Source: Novosphingobium pokkalii
GTDB lineage: Bacteria > Pseudomonadota > Alphaproteobacteria > Sphingomonadales > Sphingomonadaceae
Reading direction: 5' to 3'
Assembly (NCBI RefSeq): GCF_014652855.1
Contig: NZ_BMZP01000009.1
Location: forward strand, 62,001-126,000
DNA: 64,000 nt
A program made the position numbers and the translations under genes. Positions within the stretch are counted from its first letter, which is position 1; each line of letters opens with the position of its first letter. Positions 1 through 8,406 of the stretch are shown piece by piece. The notes beneath the pieces are model-generated. The model saw only the letters and a list, made by a program, of their open reading frames with translations, was not told where the DNA came from and made no database searches.

Positions 1-1132
1 TGGCCGAATGGCACACCAGCGTTTCCGACCCGCCCAGGCTGACCGCCACCTTCATCAGGCGCAGCGCATCGAGCATGCGGAAGGCCTCGGCCTCCCCACC
101 CTTGAGGTGGAACGAAAAGGTCGATCCTGCGCCGCTGCACTGGCGATCGAACACCGCGCGCTGCGGGCTGCCTTCGGGCAGGAAACCGAGGTAGGTGATG
201 CCGGCCACCTTGGGATGATCGCGCAGGAATTCGGCAATCTTGCGCGCGTTGCGCATCGCCCTTTCCGACCGCACATGCACGCTTTCCATCGAGCGCAGCA
301 CCAGCCAGCTCGTGAACGGATCGAGGTGGCTGCCCAGCGTGGTGCGCAGCAGGCGCAAGGGCGCGATCAGCTCCAGCTTGCCCGAAACCCCGCCGGCCAG
401 CAGGTCGCTGTGCCCGCCGCAATACTTGGTGAGCGACGTCATGCACAAGTCCACCCCCAGCGCGATCGGGCGCTGGGCAAAGGGACCGAGCAGGGTGTTG
501 TCGCAGACCACCAGCGGGCGGCGCCCGGTGCGCGCGCCGATATCGTCGGCCAGCGCCACGATCATGGGCAGGTCGGTGATCGCCGCCGTCGGGTTGGCCG
601 GGGTTTCGATCACGATCATCGCCAGCGGCCCGGCGGCTAGCGCCTTGTCCGCCTGGGCGCGCACGTGATCGGCGTCGCAGCCGTCGGTAATGTCGAACGG
701 GGTCACGCCGAACTGCGGCATGAACATGTTGAGCAGGCCATCGGTGCCGCCATAGATCGGGCGGGAATGCAGCACGCTGTCGCCGGGCCGCAGATGGGCC
801 AGCGCGATCGCGCTGTGCGTCGCCATGCCGGAGGCAAACACGGCGGCCGCTTCGGCGCCGTCCACGGCCGCCAGGCGGCTTTCCAGCATATCGAGGTTGG
901 GATGGCCGAGCCGGGCATAGATGTGGTGGGTCTTGCCCACTTCCGGCCCGGTGCCGTCGAAATAGGCCTCGTGAATGGCCTTGGCCTGGGCGGCCGATTC
1001 ATAGACGAACGTGCTGGTCAGGTAGACCGGCGGCTTGGCCGCGCCACCGGCCTGCGCCGGATCATACCCGGCGGCGACGGCCAGCGTCTCTGGCCGCACG
1101 CCCGGCCGCACATGGGGCGCGTCAGGCTGCAT
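1..1132 (-). CDS. Cys/Met-type PLP-dependent enzyme (gamma-family lyase or synthase), 3' end outside window
   Basis: About 377 codons are visible and the frame is still open at base 1, so the C-terminus lies outside the window. The protein has the family hallmarks: a YAR..HPN element, an SGMA motif near residue 100, and the PLP-binding lysine in SLTKYCGGHSD near residue 236. These mark the cystathionine gamma-synthase / cystathionine lyase / methionine gamma-lyase fold type I group. The exact reaction cannot be read from sequence. The ATG at 1132 lies inside the last codons of the upstream Rieske gene, an 11-base overlap that implies translational coupling. The enzyme therefore probably acts on a product of that oxygenase or belongs to the same sulfur or amino-acid pathway. 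Alternatives are O-acetylhomoserine sulfhydrylase or cystathionine beta-lyase. Confidence 0.88.
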   Translation of the reverse strand, partial: MQPDAPHVRPGVRPETLAVAAGYDPAQAGGAAKPPVYLTSTFVYESAAQAKAIHEAYFDGTGPEVGKTHHIYARLGHPNLDMLESRLAAVDGAEAAAVFASGMATHSAIALAHLRPGDSVLHSRPIYGGTDGLLNMFMPQFGVTPFDITDGCDADHVRAQADKALAAGPLAMIVIETPANPTAAITDLPMIVALADDIGARTGRRPLVVCDNTLLGPFAQRPIALGVDLCMTSLTKYCGGHSDLLAGGVSGKLELIAPLRLLRTTLGSHLDPFTSWLVLRSMESVHVRSERAMRNARKIAEFLRDHPKVAGITYLGFLPEGSPQRAVFDRQCSGAGSTFSFHLKGGEAEAFRMLDALRLMKVAVSLGGSETLVCHSA

Positions 1133-2369
1133 GGCTCAGGCTCTTGGCCGGAACGGTGCCGCCAGCAAGCTGCTCGTCGAGATAGTCCCGTGCCTTGGCG
1201 CAATACCAGTCGACGAACCGCACCACCAAGACTTCGGCCTCGGGCGAATAGGGGCCGGGGGTGTAGCCGGGGCTGTCCACGCCCTGCTGGTTGTTTTCGG
1301 CCAGTTCCTTGTCCTGCATATTGGTGGTGTTCCACAGTTCCACCAGCCGCGCGCGATCATAGTCCACGCCTTCGACCGCATCCTTGTGCACCAGCCACTT
1401 GGCGGTCACCAGGGTTTCGCGCGGGCCAACCGGCATGGCGCTGAAGAAGAACAGGTGATCGCCCACCGCATGGGCAAAGCTGTGCGGCTCCAGCGCCCAG
1501 CGCAGCGAGCCGACGTCGCCATCGCCCACGGCCACCATCGACCGCGCCACCAGCGGCTGCCCATCCATCGACATCGACTGCATGCCGGGGTTGAGCGGGA
1601 AGCGGATCGCCTGCCACCAGTCTTCGCCAACCGGGCCGGTGGCCAGGCCCAGATCCTTCATCCGCGCCTCGAACTGCGCGGCGTGATCGGCCTCGCCAAA
1701 TTCGAAATACGACGACGCGCTGACCGGGAACGTGCGCGAAAGCTCGGGGTGCGAGGCCTGGCAGTGATAGCACTCGCGCCCGTTTTCCAGCACCAGCTTC
1801 CAGTTGGCGTATTCGGTCAGCGTTTCGGTGTGCGCCACTTTGGCATTGGCCAGATCATGTGGCGCCAGCAGGGCTTCCATGCCCTGGCGAAACGCCTCGA
1901 ACGGCAGCGGCGTGTCGGCCAGGCAGATATAGATCACGCCTGCCACGATCTCGCAGTGCACTTCGCGCAGGCCATGCTCGGCATTGTCGAAATCGGCCGG
2001 CATGCGCGCCGCGCTCAGCAGCGAGCCATCGAGGTTGTAGGTCCAGCGGTGATAGGGGCAGACCAGGCGCGGCGAGCGGCCGGTGCCTTCCTTGCACAGC
2101 ATCGCGCCGCGATGGCGGCAGGAATTGTGGAACGCACGGATCGTGCCGGTCTTGTCGCGCACCAGCAGGATCGGCCAGCGCCCGACCTTGATGGCCGAAT
2201 AGGCGCCCGTCTCGGGCAGTTCGCAGGTAAAGCCGGCCATCAGCCACGAACGACCATAGATCGCGGTCATGTCGAAATCGAACATGGCCGGATCGTTGTA
2301 GAGCGCCTGCGGCAGGCTATGGCCGGGGCGGCGTTCGTCAAGCTTGGCCTTGATGTCGACCAGGTTCAC
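1122..2369 (-). CDS. Rieske non-heme iron oxygenase, GbcA/stachydrine-demethylase-like
   Basis: The product is about 415 residues. The Rieske [2Fe-2S] ligands are Cys84, His86, Cys104 and His107. The mononuclear iron site has His202 and His207 in the context NGRECYHCQASHPEL. This context, and the late SPGYTPGPYSPE stretch, resemble alpha subunits that N-demethylate quaternary amines such as glycine betaine or stachydrine. I infer an oxidative demethylase or related monooxygenase; the substrate is unknown. I chose the GTG at 2369 because AAAGGA sits about 9 bases before it. An ATG at 2390 would add seven residues but lacks that ribosome site. It is the first gene of an operon with the PLP enzyme and is divergent from a LysR regulator. 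Its reductase partner is not in the window. Confidence 0.88.
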   Translation of the reverse strand: MNLVDIKAKLDERRPGHSLPQALYNDPAMFDFDMTAIYGRSWLMAGFTCELPETGAYSAIKVGRWPILLVRDKTGTIRAFHNSCRHRGAMLCKEGTGRSPRLVCPYHRWTYNLDGSLLSAARMPADFDNAEHGLREVHCEIVAGVIYICLADTPLPFEAFRQGMEALLAPHDLANAKVAHTETLTEYANWKLVLENGRECYHCQASHPELSRTFPVSASSYFEFGEADHAAQFEARMKDLGLATGPVGEDWWQAIRFPLNPGMQSMSMDGQPLVARSMVAVGDGDVGSLRWALEPHSFAHAVGDHLFFFSAMPVGPRETLVTAKWLVHKDAVEGVDYDRARLVELWNTTNMQDKELAENNQQGVDSPGYTPGPYSPEAEVLVVRFVDWYCAKARDYLDEQLAGGTVPAKSLSHAA

Positions 2370-2397
2370 CCTTGTGCGTCCTTTTATCATGGGGCTG

Positions 2398-2477
2398 CGG
2401 CACCGGCCCGCTCCCCCACCCGGCCTCCCACAGGATACTGGCGTCGGGAGGCCGGGTGGGGGAACGGGCCGGTGCCG
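2398..2477. repeat. Long near-perfect hairpin in the divergent leader
   Basis: Two 32-base arms (2398-2429 and 2446-2477) are exact inverted copies except at one position, with a 16-base loop. In a minus-strand transcript the single mismatch becomes a G-U pair, so the stem would be fully paired there but not in a plus-strand transcript. It lies 29 bases upstream of the chosen Rieske start. It could be an attenuator, an RNA stability element or a repetitive palindrome. No U-run follows, so a simple terminator is less likely. Confidence 0.85.
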
Positions 2478-2538
2478 GGCCATTGCTTGCACGAGGCGCC
2501 CGGCACCCGCGAATCCGATTAAGTCATGCCCGCATGCG

Positions 2539-2569
2539 ATTTTCGCCGTGGCGCGCGTGCGGCAAAAAT
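2539..2569. promoter_or_regulatory. Candidate LysR operator
   Basis: Inverted half-sites ATTTTCGCC (2539-2547) and GGCAAAAAT (2561-2569) are separated by 13 bases in the region between the LysR gene and the Rieske operon. The position and AT-rich arms fit a LysR-type binding site, but no footprint-like support is available from sequence alone. Confidence 0.35.
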
Positions 2570-2622
2570 TCGATGGAATTGACGCAGATCAAGGAAGCGC
2601 GCATTTTCCCGCCTTGCCGGGC

Positions 2623-3609
2623 ATGCCAGGAAGGGGAGCCACGACCATCGGACCGAACGGGCTCATCAATCGCCGCTGGTTGCCGCTGAACGCCCTGCGC
2701 GCGTTCGAAGCGGTGGGCCGCTATCTGAGCTTCACCGCCGGCGCCCAGGCGCTGACGGTAACGCAAAGCGCGATGAGCCGGCATGTGAGCAGCCTGGAAG
2801 ACCTGATCGGCAAGCCATTGTTCGAGCGCAGCGCATCGGGCCTGAAGCTGACCCCGGCGGGCGAAGTGCTGCTGCCGGTGGTGAGCAAGTGCCTGGACCG
2901 GATGGAACAGACGCTCAACGTGGTGCGCAACCAGGACATGGAAAGCCGCCCCTTGCGCGTGCACATCCCTCCCTCGCTGCTCTACCAGACGGCCCTGCCG
3001 CTGATCCACGGCTTCCGTCGCGAGCATCCCGAAATCCGCATCGACGTGTCCACCTCCAACGTCTGCGGCGCCCCTCCCGGCAATCTCGACATGATGATCG
3101 TGTTCGACCGGCCCAACGTGGGCGACATGGTCACCGACCTCTTGTGGATGGTCCGCGTCGCGCCGCTGTGCTCCCCCGCCACGTGGGAACAGCACAAGGG
3201 CAAGTCGCTGGAAGACTTCCTCAATTCCGCCGATCTCCTGCACGTGAAGCTGGAGGGCGAAGCGCGCGGCCTGCTGTGGAGCAGCTATGCCGACCAGCAG
3301 CGCATCGTGGTGGACACGAGCGACGGCCTGGCCTTCGACACCGCGTTTTCGGCGGTGCGCTATGCCATCGGTGCCTCGGGCGTGGTGCTGGCCGACATCG
3401 ACATGTTCGCCCCGGAAATTGCCGCCGGAAACCTGGTCATGCCGTTCGATGCGGTCGCTGCCGATGGCTATGGCTATTATCTCAAGCTTCATGCCGAAGA
3501 TCTGTCGGACCCGGCGATCTACCTGTTCCGCGAATGGATCATCCGCCATTTTGCCCAGAACGACACGGCCGAGGCGGACCACAAGGCGCAGATGGTGGCG
3601 AAGGCTTGA
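2623..3609 (+). CDS. LysR-family transcriptional regulator, GcvA-like
   Basis: The product is about 328 residues. Residues 20-80 hold the winged helix-turn-helix, with LPLNALRAFEAVGRYLSF and TQSAMSRHVSSLEDLIG typical of the GcvA branch. The rest is a periplasmic-binding-protein-like effector domain. It is transcribed away from the Rieske/PLP operon, the classic arrangement for a LysR activator of its neighbour. The start is uncertain: ATG 2623 is the only sensible ATG in frame, but a strong AGGAAGGGGAG follows it at 2628-2638. A non-ATG start a little downstream is therefore possible. Confidence 0.9.
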   Translation: MPGRGATTIGPNGLINRRWLPLNALRAFEAVGRYLSFTAGAQALTVTQSAMSRHVSSLEDLIGKPLFERSASGLKLTPAGEVLLPVVSKCLDRMEQTLNVVRNQDMESRPLRVHIPPSLLYQTALPLIHGFRREHPEIRIDVSTSNVCGAPPGNLDMMIVFDRPNVGDMVTDLLWMVRVAPLCSPATWEQHKGKSLEDFLNSADLLHVKLEGEARGLLWSSYADQQRIVVDTSDGLAFDTAFSAVRYAIGASGVVLADIDMFAPEIAAGNLVMPFDAVAADGYGYYLKLHAEDLSDPAIYLFREWIIRHFAQNDTAEADHKAQMVAKA

Positions 3610-3671
3610 CGCTGCATCTGGTGCAATAACGACGGCGTGCAAGTTTCGTTTCAGTATGTTACGCTGTCGAG

Positions 3672-3812
3672 ATGAGCAAACTTTCTCCCTTCGGCGCGCT
3701 GCTGGTCTGCTCCGCCATCGGCCTGTTGACCCACAAGTTCGGGCTGTGGTTCCCCATCGGCATCGTTGCGTTTCTGGTTGTCAGCGTGATGCAGAACCGC
3801 CGCACGGGCTGA
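3672..3812 (+). CDS. Small membrane protein, unknown
   Basis: A 46-residue reading frame beginning MSKLSPFGALLVCSAIG. It has two hydrophobic stretches (about residues 6-20 and 26-40), separated by a short polar turn, and a basic C-terminus (QNRRTG). It follows the LysR gene by 62 bases on the same strand. I do not recognise a family. It could be a genuine small inner-membrane protein or a chance frame; ribosome-site support is weak. Confidence 0.45.
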   Translation: MSKLSPFGALLVCSAIGLLTHKFGLWFPIGIVAFLVVSVMQNRRTG

Positions 3813-3828
3813 CCACGGCACGGCGGGC

Positions 3829-4353
3829 TCAGGGCCAGACCGGCGCGTCGGAAAAGTCGCGTCCGCCGCGCGCGCTGCGCAGGGTCTGCGGCGCGTCCAT
3901 GTGCGCCCCACCCGTGGCGGCGGTATCTGTCGCCCATTCGCTGATCAGGGTGCGGCGCACGATCCGCCATTGCCCGTCGCGGCAGGCATAGGCATCGACA
4001 TAGCGGCCGGCGATGAACAGGTCGCGCGGGGCGCCGGCAGCGTCGGTGATCCCGTGCCAGGCCTGGAAATAGCTTTCCCCGCTGGCACTGGCGGCATCAT
4101 GCAGCGCGATACGACTTTGCCCGAGCATATGGTGGCTGGCCTGCATCTGCCCCAGGAAGCCGAAGGCAAATGTCACGAAGCCATCGAGATCGCCGGCATA
4201 GACACCGCAATCGATCCGGGCCTCGGGATGGAACGCGCTGCGGAACAGCGCCTCGTCCAGCCGGTCGAGGCCGCGCATGTAGCGCGCCAGGGCATCGGCA
4301 ATATCGCGCCGCGCCACATAGTCGGCCAGCGGATCATCGAGAACGGCGATCAT
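3829..4353 (-). CDS. SnoaL/NTF2-like protein
   Basis: The product has 174 residues, with the N-terminal pattern DYVARRDIADALARYMRGLDRLDEALFRSAFHPEA of the SnoaL_4 branch of the NTF2 fold. Relatives are small cone-shaped proteins that act as ring-hydroxylation partners, dehydratases, isomerases or cyclases, often beside Rieske enzymes and SDRs. No catalytic assignment is possible. Its ATG overlaps the stop of the upstream CurA-type reductase by four bases (ATGA), so the two are translated together. Three other SnoaL-like genes occur in this window, each beside catabolic genes. Confidence 0.87.
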   Translation of the reverse strand: MIAVLDDPLADYVARRDIADALARYMRGLDRLDEALFRSAFHPEARIDCGVYAGDLDGFVTFAFGFLGQMQASHHMLGQSRIALHDAASASGESYFQAWHGITDAAGAPRDLFIAGRYVDAYACRDGQWRIVRRTLISEWATDTAATGGAHMDAPQTLRSARGGRDFSDAPVWP

Positions 4354-5354
4354 AGCTTCACCACCACTTTCCCCCGGCTCTTGCCGGTCAACATGCGATC
4401 ATAGGCGACCAGCACGTTTTCGAGGCCCACGGTTTCATCGATGTCTGCGGTCAGGCGCCCGGCCTCGAACCAGGCCTGGAGCTGCGGCAGGAATTCGGCG
4501 CCGCGATGCAGGAAATCGGGGATGAAGAACCCTTCCACCCGCAGCCGCCGCATCAGGATCTGGTCGAACCGCGCGGGGCCGGGCAACGGCGCATCGGCAT
4601 CATAGGCGGCGACCAGCCCGCACACAGCAACACGGCCGTAATGCGCCATGTTGGGCAGCACGGCATCGAGCAGCGGCCCGCCGACATTGTCGAAATAGCC
4701 GTGGACACCGCCTTCCACTTGCGCCAGCCGCGCGGCGACATCCTCGTGCTTGTAATCGATCGCCAGGTCCACGCCCAGCGTTTCGAGGAGGTAGCCGCAC
4801 TTGTCCGGACCGCCGGCAATGCCGATCACCCGCAGGCCCAGATTGCGGCCGATCTGGCAGGCAAGGCTCCCGGTGGCGCCGGCGGCGGCCGATACGACCA
4901 GCCATTGCCCGGCGGCCAGGCCCAGCACTTCGCGCACGCCGACATAGGCGGTCCAGGCGTTCATGCCCAGGGCGCCGAAATGCTGGCGCAGATCGGCCAC
5001 GCCTTCGTCCACCTCCACCAGCCCTGCGGCATCGGGGCTGACCGTGCTGAATTGCGCCCATTGCCCAAAGCCGCGCACCAGTGTGCCGGGGTCAAAGCGC
5101 GGGTCGCGGCTTTCCACCACGCGGCCCAACACCAGACCCATCATCTTGGCACCGAGTGGCAGGGGCGGCTGATAGCCATCGGTGCGCGGGCTCATCCACA
5201 TGCGCGTGCCCGCGTCCATCGACAGGTAATCGGCGGCAATGCGCAATTCGCCTGGCGCGAGGGGCGCCAGCGGCTCTTCCTGCAACGACAGCGCGCTGGC
5301 GAAATCGTGGCCCTGCGGGCGCGCGTCGAGTCTCCAGAAACGGTTCTGCGCCAT
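4350..5354 (-). CDS. NADP-dependent MDR oxidoreductase (CurA/prostaglandin-reductase type)
   Basis: The product has 334 residues and is a zinc-free medium-chain dehydrogenase/reductase. The nucleotide-binding loop is SAAAGATGSLACQIGR. The family signature YFDNVGGPLLDAVLP is also present, as is an N-terminal DAGTRMWMSP segment of the double-bond reductase group. Such enzymes reduce the C=C bond of alpha,beta-unsaturated ketones with NADPH in the cytoplasm. It heads a two-gene operon with the SnoaL-like gene and is divergent from a TonB receptor. The promoter region carries a palindrome resembling one before another CurA-type gene at 20.5 kb. The physiological enone is unknown. Confidence 0.88.
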   Translation of the reverse strand: MAQNRFWRLDARPQGHDFASALSLQEEPLAPLAPGELRIAADYLSMDAGTRMWMSPRTDGYQPPLPLGAKMMGLVLGRVVESRDPRFDPGTLVRGFGQWAQFSTVSPDAAGLVEVDEGVADLRQHFGALGMNAWTAYVGVREVLGLAAGQWLVVSAAAGATGSLACQIGRNLGLRVIGIAGGPDKCGYLLETLGVDLAIDYKHEDVAARLAQVEGGVHGYFDNVGGPLLDAVLPNMAHYGRVAVCGLVAAYDADAPLPGPARFDQILMRRLRVEGFFIPDFLHRGAEFLPQLQAWFEAGRLTADIDETVGLENVLVAYDRMLTGKSRGKVVVKL

Positions 5355-5436
5355 GGCTTTGCCCTGCCTTGTCCTCTCCCGACACGGTCTTGCGTCGCTG
5401 GCCCAGGGTGCTGCCTGCTCGCCTGCGTCACCGCCA

Positions 5437-5454
5437 CCTAGCCAAAGGGTTAGG
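5437..5454. promoter_or_regulatory. Palindromic operator candidate CCTAGCCAAAGGGTTAGG
   Basis: An imperfect palindrome with CCTA..TAGG ends lies in the 251-base gap between divergent reductase and TonB receptor genes. The flank plus left half, CGCCACCTAGC, recurs before the reductase gene at 20.5 kb. I infer a shared regulator. The rest of the gap shows only the receptor's ribosome site (GGGAGAG before 5606). Confidence 0.5.
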
Positions 5455-5605
5455 ACTATCCATTGTTGGAGGCGGGGCGCGGTGCGGGACGTGGCTTAAC
5501 CATGCACGTCGGGACTGAAGTTCGAACAACGACCACGCCAACTGGCGCCCACACACAACAGACGCGCGGCGGACCATCGCCAAACGCCGTCACAGGGAGA
5601 GTACG

Positions 5606-8077
5606 ATGCCCCGCAAAGCCCATCGCCTGATGGTGGCGGCCGCCTTTGGCCCGCTGGCCCTGGCCTCCATCACTGTTGCTCACGCCGCCGAAACGCAGGC
5701 GCCCGCGCCAGACCAAGTCGCCAATGCCGGTGGCGACAATTCCGGTCTGGCCGAAATCATCGTGACTGCGCGCAAGCGCGTGGAAAGCGCGCAGTCGGTG
5801 CCCGTGGCGGTCACTGCCATTTCCGCGCAGACCCTGGTGCAGCGCGACATCACCAGCATCGAGAAGATCGCCGCCGCCACCCCCAGCCTGACCGTCGGCC
5901 ACGCCTCCAATGGCTCGGCCGCGCAAGTGGCGCTGCGCGGGATCGGCTCGTCCTCCACCTCGATCGGCATCGAGCAGTCGGTCGCCACGGTGGTGGACGG
6001 GGTCTATTACGGCCAGGGCCGTGTGCTGGAGGAAGGGTTCTTCGACCTCGCCGGTGTTGAAGTACTCAAGGGGCCGCAAGTGCTGTTCTTCGGCAAGAAT
6101 GCCACGGCCGGGGTGATTTCGATCAAGACTGCCGATCCCACCCCCACCTGGCAATTCCGCACCAAGGCCAGCTATGAATTCAAGGCGCAGCAGGCGCAAC
6201 TGGAAGGCGTCGCATCCGGCCCGCTGACCGACGATCTCGGCCTGCGCGTGGCAGTGCGCGGCACCAAGGCCTGGGGCGGCTATTACGACAACGTGTCGCA
6301 GCCCTTTGCCATCAGCTATCCGCTTTCGCCCACGCCGAGCCCGACCTACACATCCTATCCCACCAGCAGCAACCAGCCCGGCAATCGCGAATTCCTGGGC
6401 CGCGTGACGCTGAAATACCAGCCCAGCAGCGCCCTGACCGACACGCTCAAGGCCTCGTTCGACTATAACAAGGCCAACAATTCCAGCTACAACTACGTCG
6501 CCTACAACTGCCTTTCGGGCAAGACGCAGATCAACGGCTATACCTGCGGGTTCAACTTCGTCACCCACCAGAACAACCTGCCGGCGGAAGTGGCCAAGAA
6601 TTTCCCCTATGCCGGCGATGGCAGCCTCTACAACCGCTACAAGTCCGCAGCGGTGACCAACAATTTCAACTACGACCTCGACAAGGTGACGATTACCAAC
6701 GTCACCAACTACAACTGGAACAACAACCGCTGGCTCTGCGCCTGCGAATTCAATTCCAGCGCCAGTTCGGTCTGGGCCACGGAGAATTCCAGTTGGCAGG
6801 CCTTCTCCAACGAGCTGCGCGCGCTCACCCACTATGACAGCCCGGTCAACCTGATGGCCGGCGTGCTCTATCAAAAGACCCGCCGCGATTTCGCCCAGTT
6901 CGTCAGCTACAGCTACAACAACATTCCCAGCCAGGGCATCAACCAGTACCAGGATGGCACCAAGTCCAGCTACACCCGGGGCGAGACCATTTCCGGCTTT
7001 GCCCAGGCGATCTGGAAGATCGGCCCGCAAGTGGAATTCGACGCGGGCGTGCGCTATACCCACGAGACCAAGGACAGCTATTTCATCCAGCCCTACACCA
7101 GCCCGACGTTCATCGGCGTCTGGCCGATGGGCGCTGCCTCGCAAGTCACCGCGCACCAGGTATTCAACAACTGGTCGCCCGATTTCTCGCTGACCTACAA
7201 GCCCTTGCAGGACGTGATGGTCTATGCCTCGTACAAGACGGGCTACAAGTCAGGCGGGTTCTCCAACGGCGGGATCTATTCGCTCGCCTCGGCCAATCCG
7301 GCGGCGGATTTCGTGTTCAATCCCGAAACCGTGCAGGGCTTCGAAGGCGGGATCAAGAGCACGCTGGCCGATCACCAGTTGCGCCTCAATCTCAACCTCT
7401 ATTCCTACAAGTACAAGAACCTGCAAACCGACTATTTCGACTCGGTCAAGGTCGCGTTCCAGACGCTGACGGCCGATGCCACCACCAAGGGCGTGGAACT
7501 GGAGTTCGAATTCGCGCCGCGCGCGGTTTCGGGCCTCAACCTGCACGGCAGCCTCAATTACAACGATGCCACCTACAGCAACTTCCCCGTGGCGCCGTGC
7601 TTTGGCGGGCAGAGCATTGCCGAAGGCTGCAACCTGACCACGGCGGGCACGCCGATCGCGGCCGGCGGCACCGGATCGCGCCAGAACCTGACCGGCAAGG
7701 CGCTGGGCATGGCGCCGCACTGGACCGGCACCATCGGCGCCAATTACGAAACCCCGGTGGGCGGCAACCTGAAAGCCGGGTTCAACATCGATACCCGCTA
7801 CAGCTCGTCCTATCTCGTCTCCGGCTTCGGCGAGGAATTCTCGCGCAATCCGGCCTATGCCGTGCTCGACGTGGGCCTGCGCCTGGGCGCGCGGGACGAC
7901 AATTGGCAAGTGGCCCTGATCGGCAAGAACCTGACCAACAAGCAATACATCAACGGCGGCGTCGATGCGCCGCTGACCGGCAGCGGCACCGGCACGGCCA
8001 ATGCCGTCCATGCCGATCTGATGGGCTTTGGCGCGCTGCCGCGCACCGTGCAGATTTCGCTGACCAAGAATTTCTGA
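5606..8077 (+). CDS. TonB-dependent receptor
   Basis: The product has 823 residues. It starts with a signal peptide (to about residue 28, ending in an AHAAE cleavage-like site). Next come a TonB-box-like region and EIIVTARKRVESAQSVPVAVTAIS, which opens the plug domain. The rest is a 22-strand barrel that ends in the aromatic C-terminus TKNF. It belongs to the large sphingomonad family of receptors for small organic or aromatic substrates, not to the classic siderophore type, though ligand assignment by sequence is unreliable. It is expressed divergently from the CurA-type reductase and SnoaL genes, suggesting uptake of that pathway's substrate. GGGAGAG precedes the ATG by seven bases. A strong terminator-like stem follows. 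Confidence 0.93.
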   Translation: MPRKAHRLMVAAAFGPLALASITVAHAAETQAPAPDQVANAGGDNSGLAEIIVTARKRVESAQSVPVAVTAISAQTLVQRDITSIEKIAAATPSLTVGHASNGSAAQVALRGIGSSSTSIGIEQSVATVVDGVYYGQGRVLEEGFFDLAGVEVLKGPQVLFFGKNATAGVISIKTADPTPTWQFRTKASYEFKAQQAQLEGVASGPLTDDLGLRVAVRGTKAWGGYYDNVSQPFAISYPLSPTPSPTYTSYPTSSNQPGNREFLGRVTLKYQPSSALTDTLKASFDYNKANNSSYNYVAYNCLSGKTQINGYTCGFNFVTHQNNLPAEVAKNFPYAGDGSLYNRYKSAAVTNNFNYDLDKVTITNVTNYNWNNNRWLCACEFNSSASSVWATENSSWQAFSNELRALTHYDSPVNLMAGVLYQKTRRDFAQFVSYSYNNIPSQGINQYQDGTKSSYTRGETISGFAQAIWKIGPQVEFDAGVRYTHETKDSYFIQPYTSPTFIGVWPMGAASQVTAHQVFNNWSPDFSLTYKPLQDVMVYASYKTGYKSGGFSNGGIYSLASANPAADFVFNPETVQGFEGGIKSTLADHQLRLNLNLYSYKYKNLQTDYFDSVKVAFQTLTADATTKGVELEFEFAPRAVSGLNLHGSLNYNDATYSNFPVAPCFGGQSIAEGCNLTTAGTPIAAGGTGSRQNLTGKALGMAPHWTGTIGANYETPVGGNLKAGFNIDTRYSSSYLVSGFGEEFSRNPAYAVLDVGLRLGARDDNWQVALIGKNLTNKQYINGGVDAPLTGSGTGTANAVHADLMGFGALPRTVQISLTKNF

Positions 8078-8106
8078 CCGGCACTCCACACCTTCCTGTC
8101 AACGCG

Positions 8107-8149
8107 CCGGGCGCAGGAGCTGGGAACCACCAGCGCCTGCGCCCGGTTT
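8107..8149 (+). terminator. Rho-independent-like terminator after TonB receptor
   Basis: Arms CCGGGCGCAGG (8107-8117) and CCTGCGCCCGG (8136-8146) pair perfectly. They are extended inward by CTGG/CCAG and followed by TTTC. The stem lies 29 bases after the receptor stop. Together with the repeat at 8191-8356 it fills most of the 329-base gap before the next gene; I see no coding sequence there. Confidence 0.7.
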
Positions 8150-8190
8150 CGTATGCCCGAGGTGGTTGGCGGCAGCGTCGCGATCCATTA

Positions 8191-8356
8191 AGAGCCCGGC
8201 TCAAAAGTCTGGCGGCGAAGGTTTGGCGAGGGATTTTGGGTCACCGCAAGAAGGCTGGGAGCCCAGCGATGCTGGAAGCATCGTGGCGAGCAGCCGACGC
8301 AGCGGTGGCGCAAAAGACCCGCCAGGCCGACCCGCAAGACTTTTGAGCCGGGCTCT
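8191..8356. repeat. 166-base hairpin element with 20-base terminal inverted repeats
   Basis: The ends AGAGCCCGGCTCAAAAGTCT (8191-8210) and its exact reverse complement (8337-8356) bound an element whose interior also pairs imperfectly. At the centre is a small hairpin, CGATGC-TGGAA-GCATCG. The core resembles that of the element at 57716-57856: both have GGAGC.CAGCG, a short hairpin, CGTG and AGCA. It has no coding capacity. It could be a non-autonomous MITE-like repeat or a processed RNA hairpin between the receptor and the DUF475 gene. Confidence 0.75.
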
Positions 8357-8406
8357 AAGGCCCGGCGCGGGACCCAAGAACGCAGAACAAGGGGAGCCAC
8401 GCTCCA

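Noticed and set aside
1035..2522. A 495-residue plus-strand frame opposite the Rieske gene
   Set aside because: The minus strand carries complete Rieske motifs; the plus frame has none.
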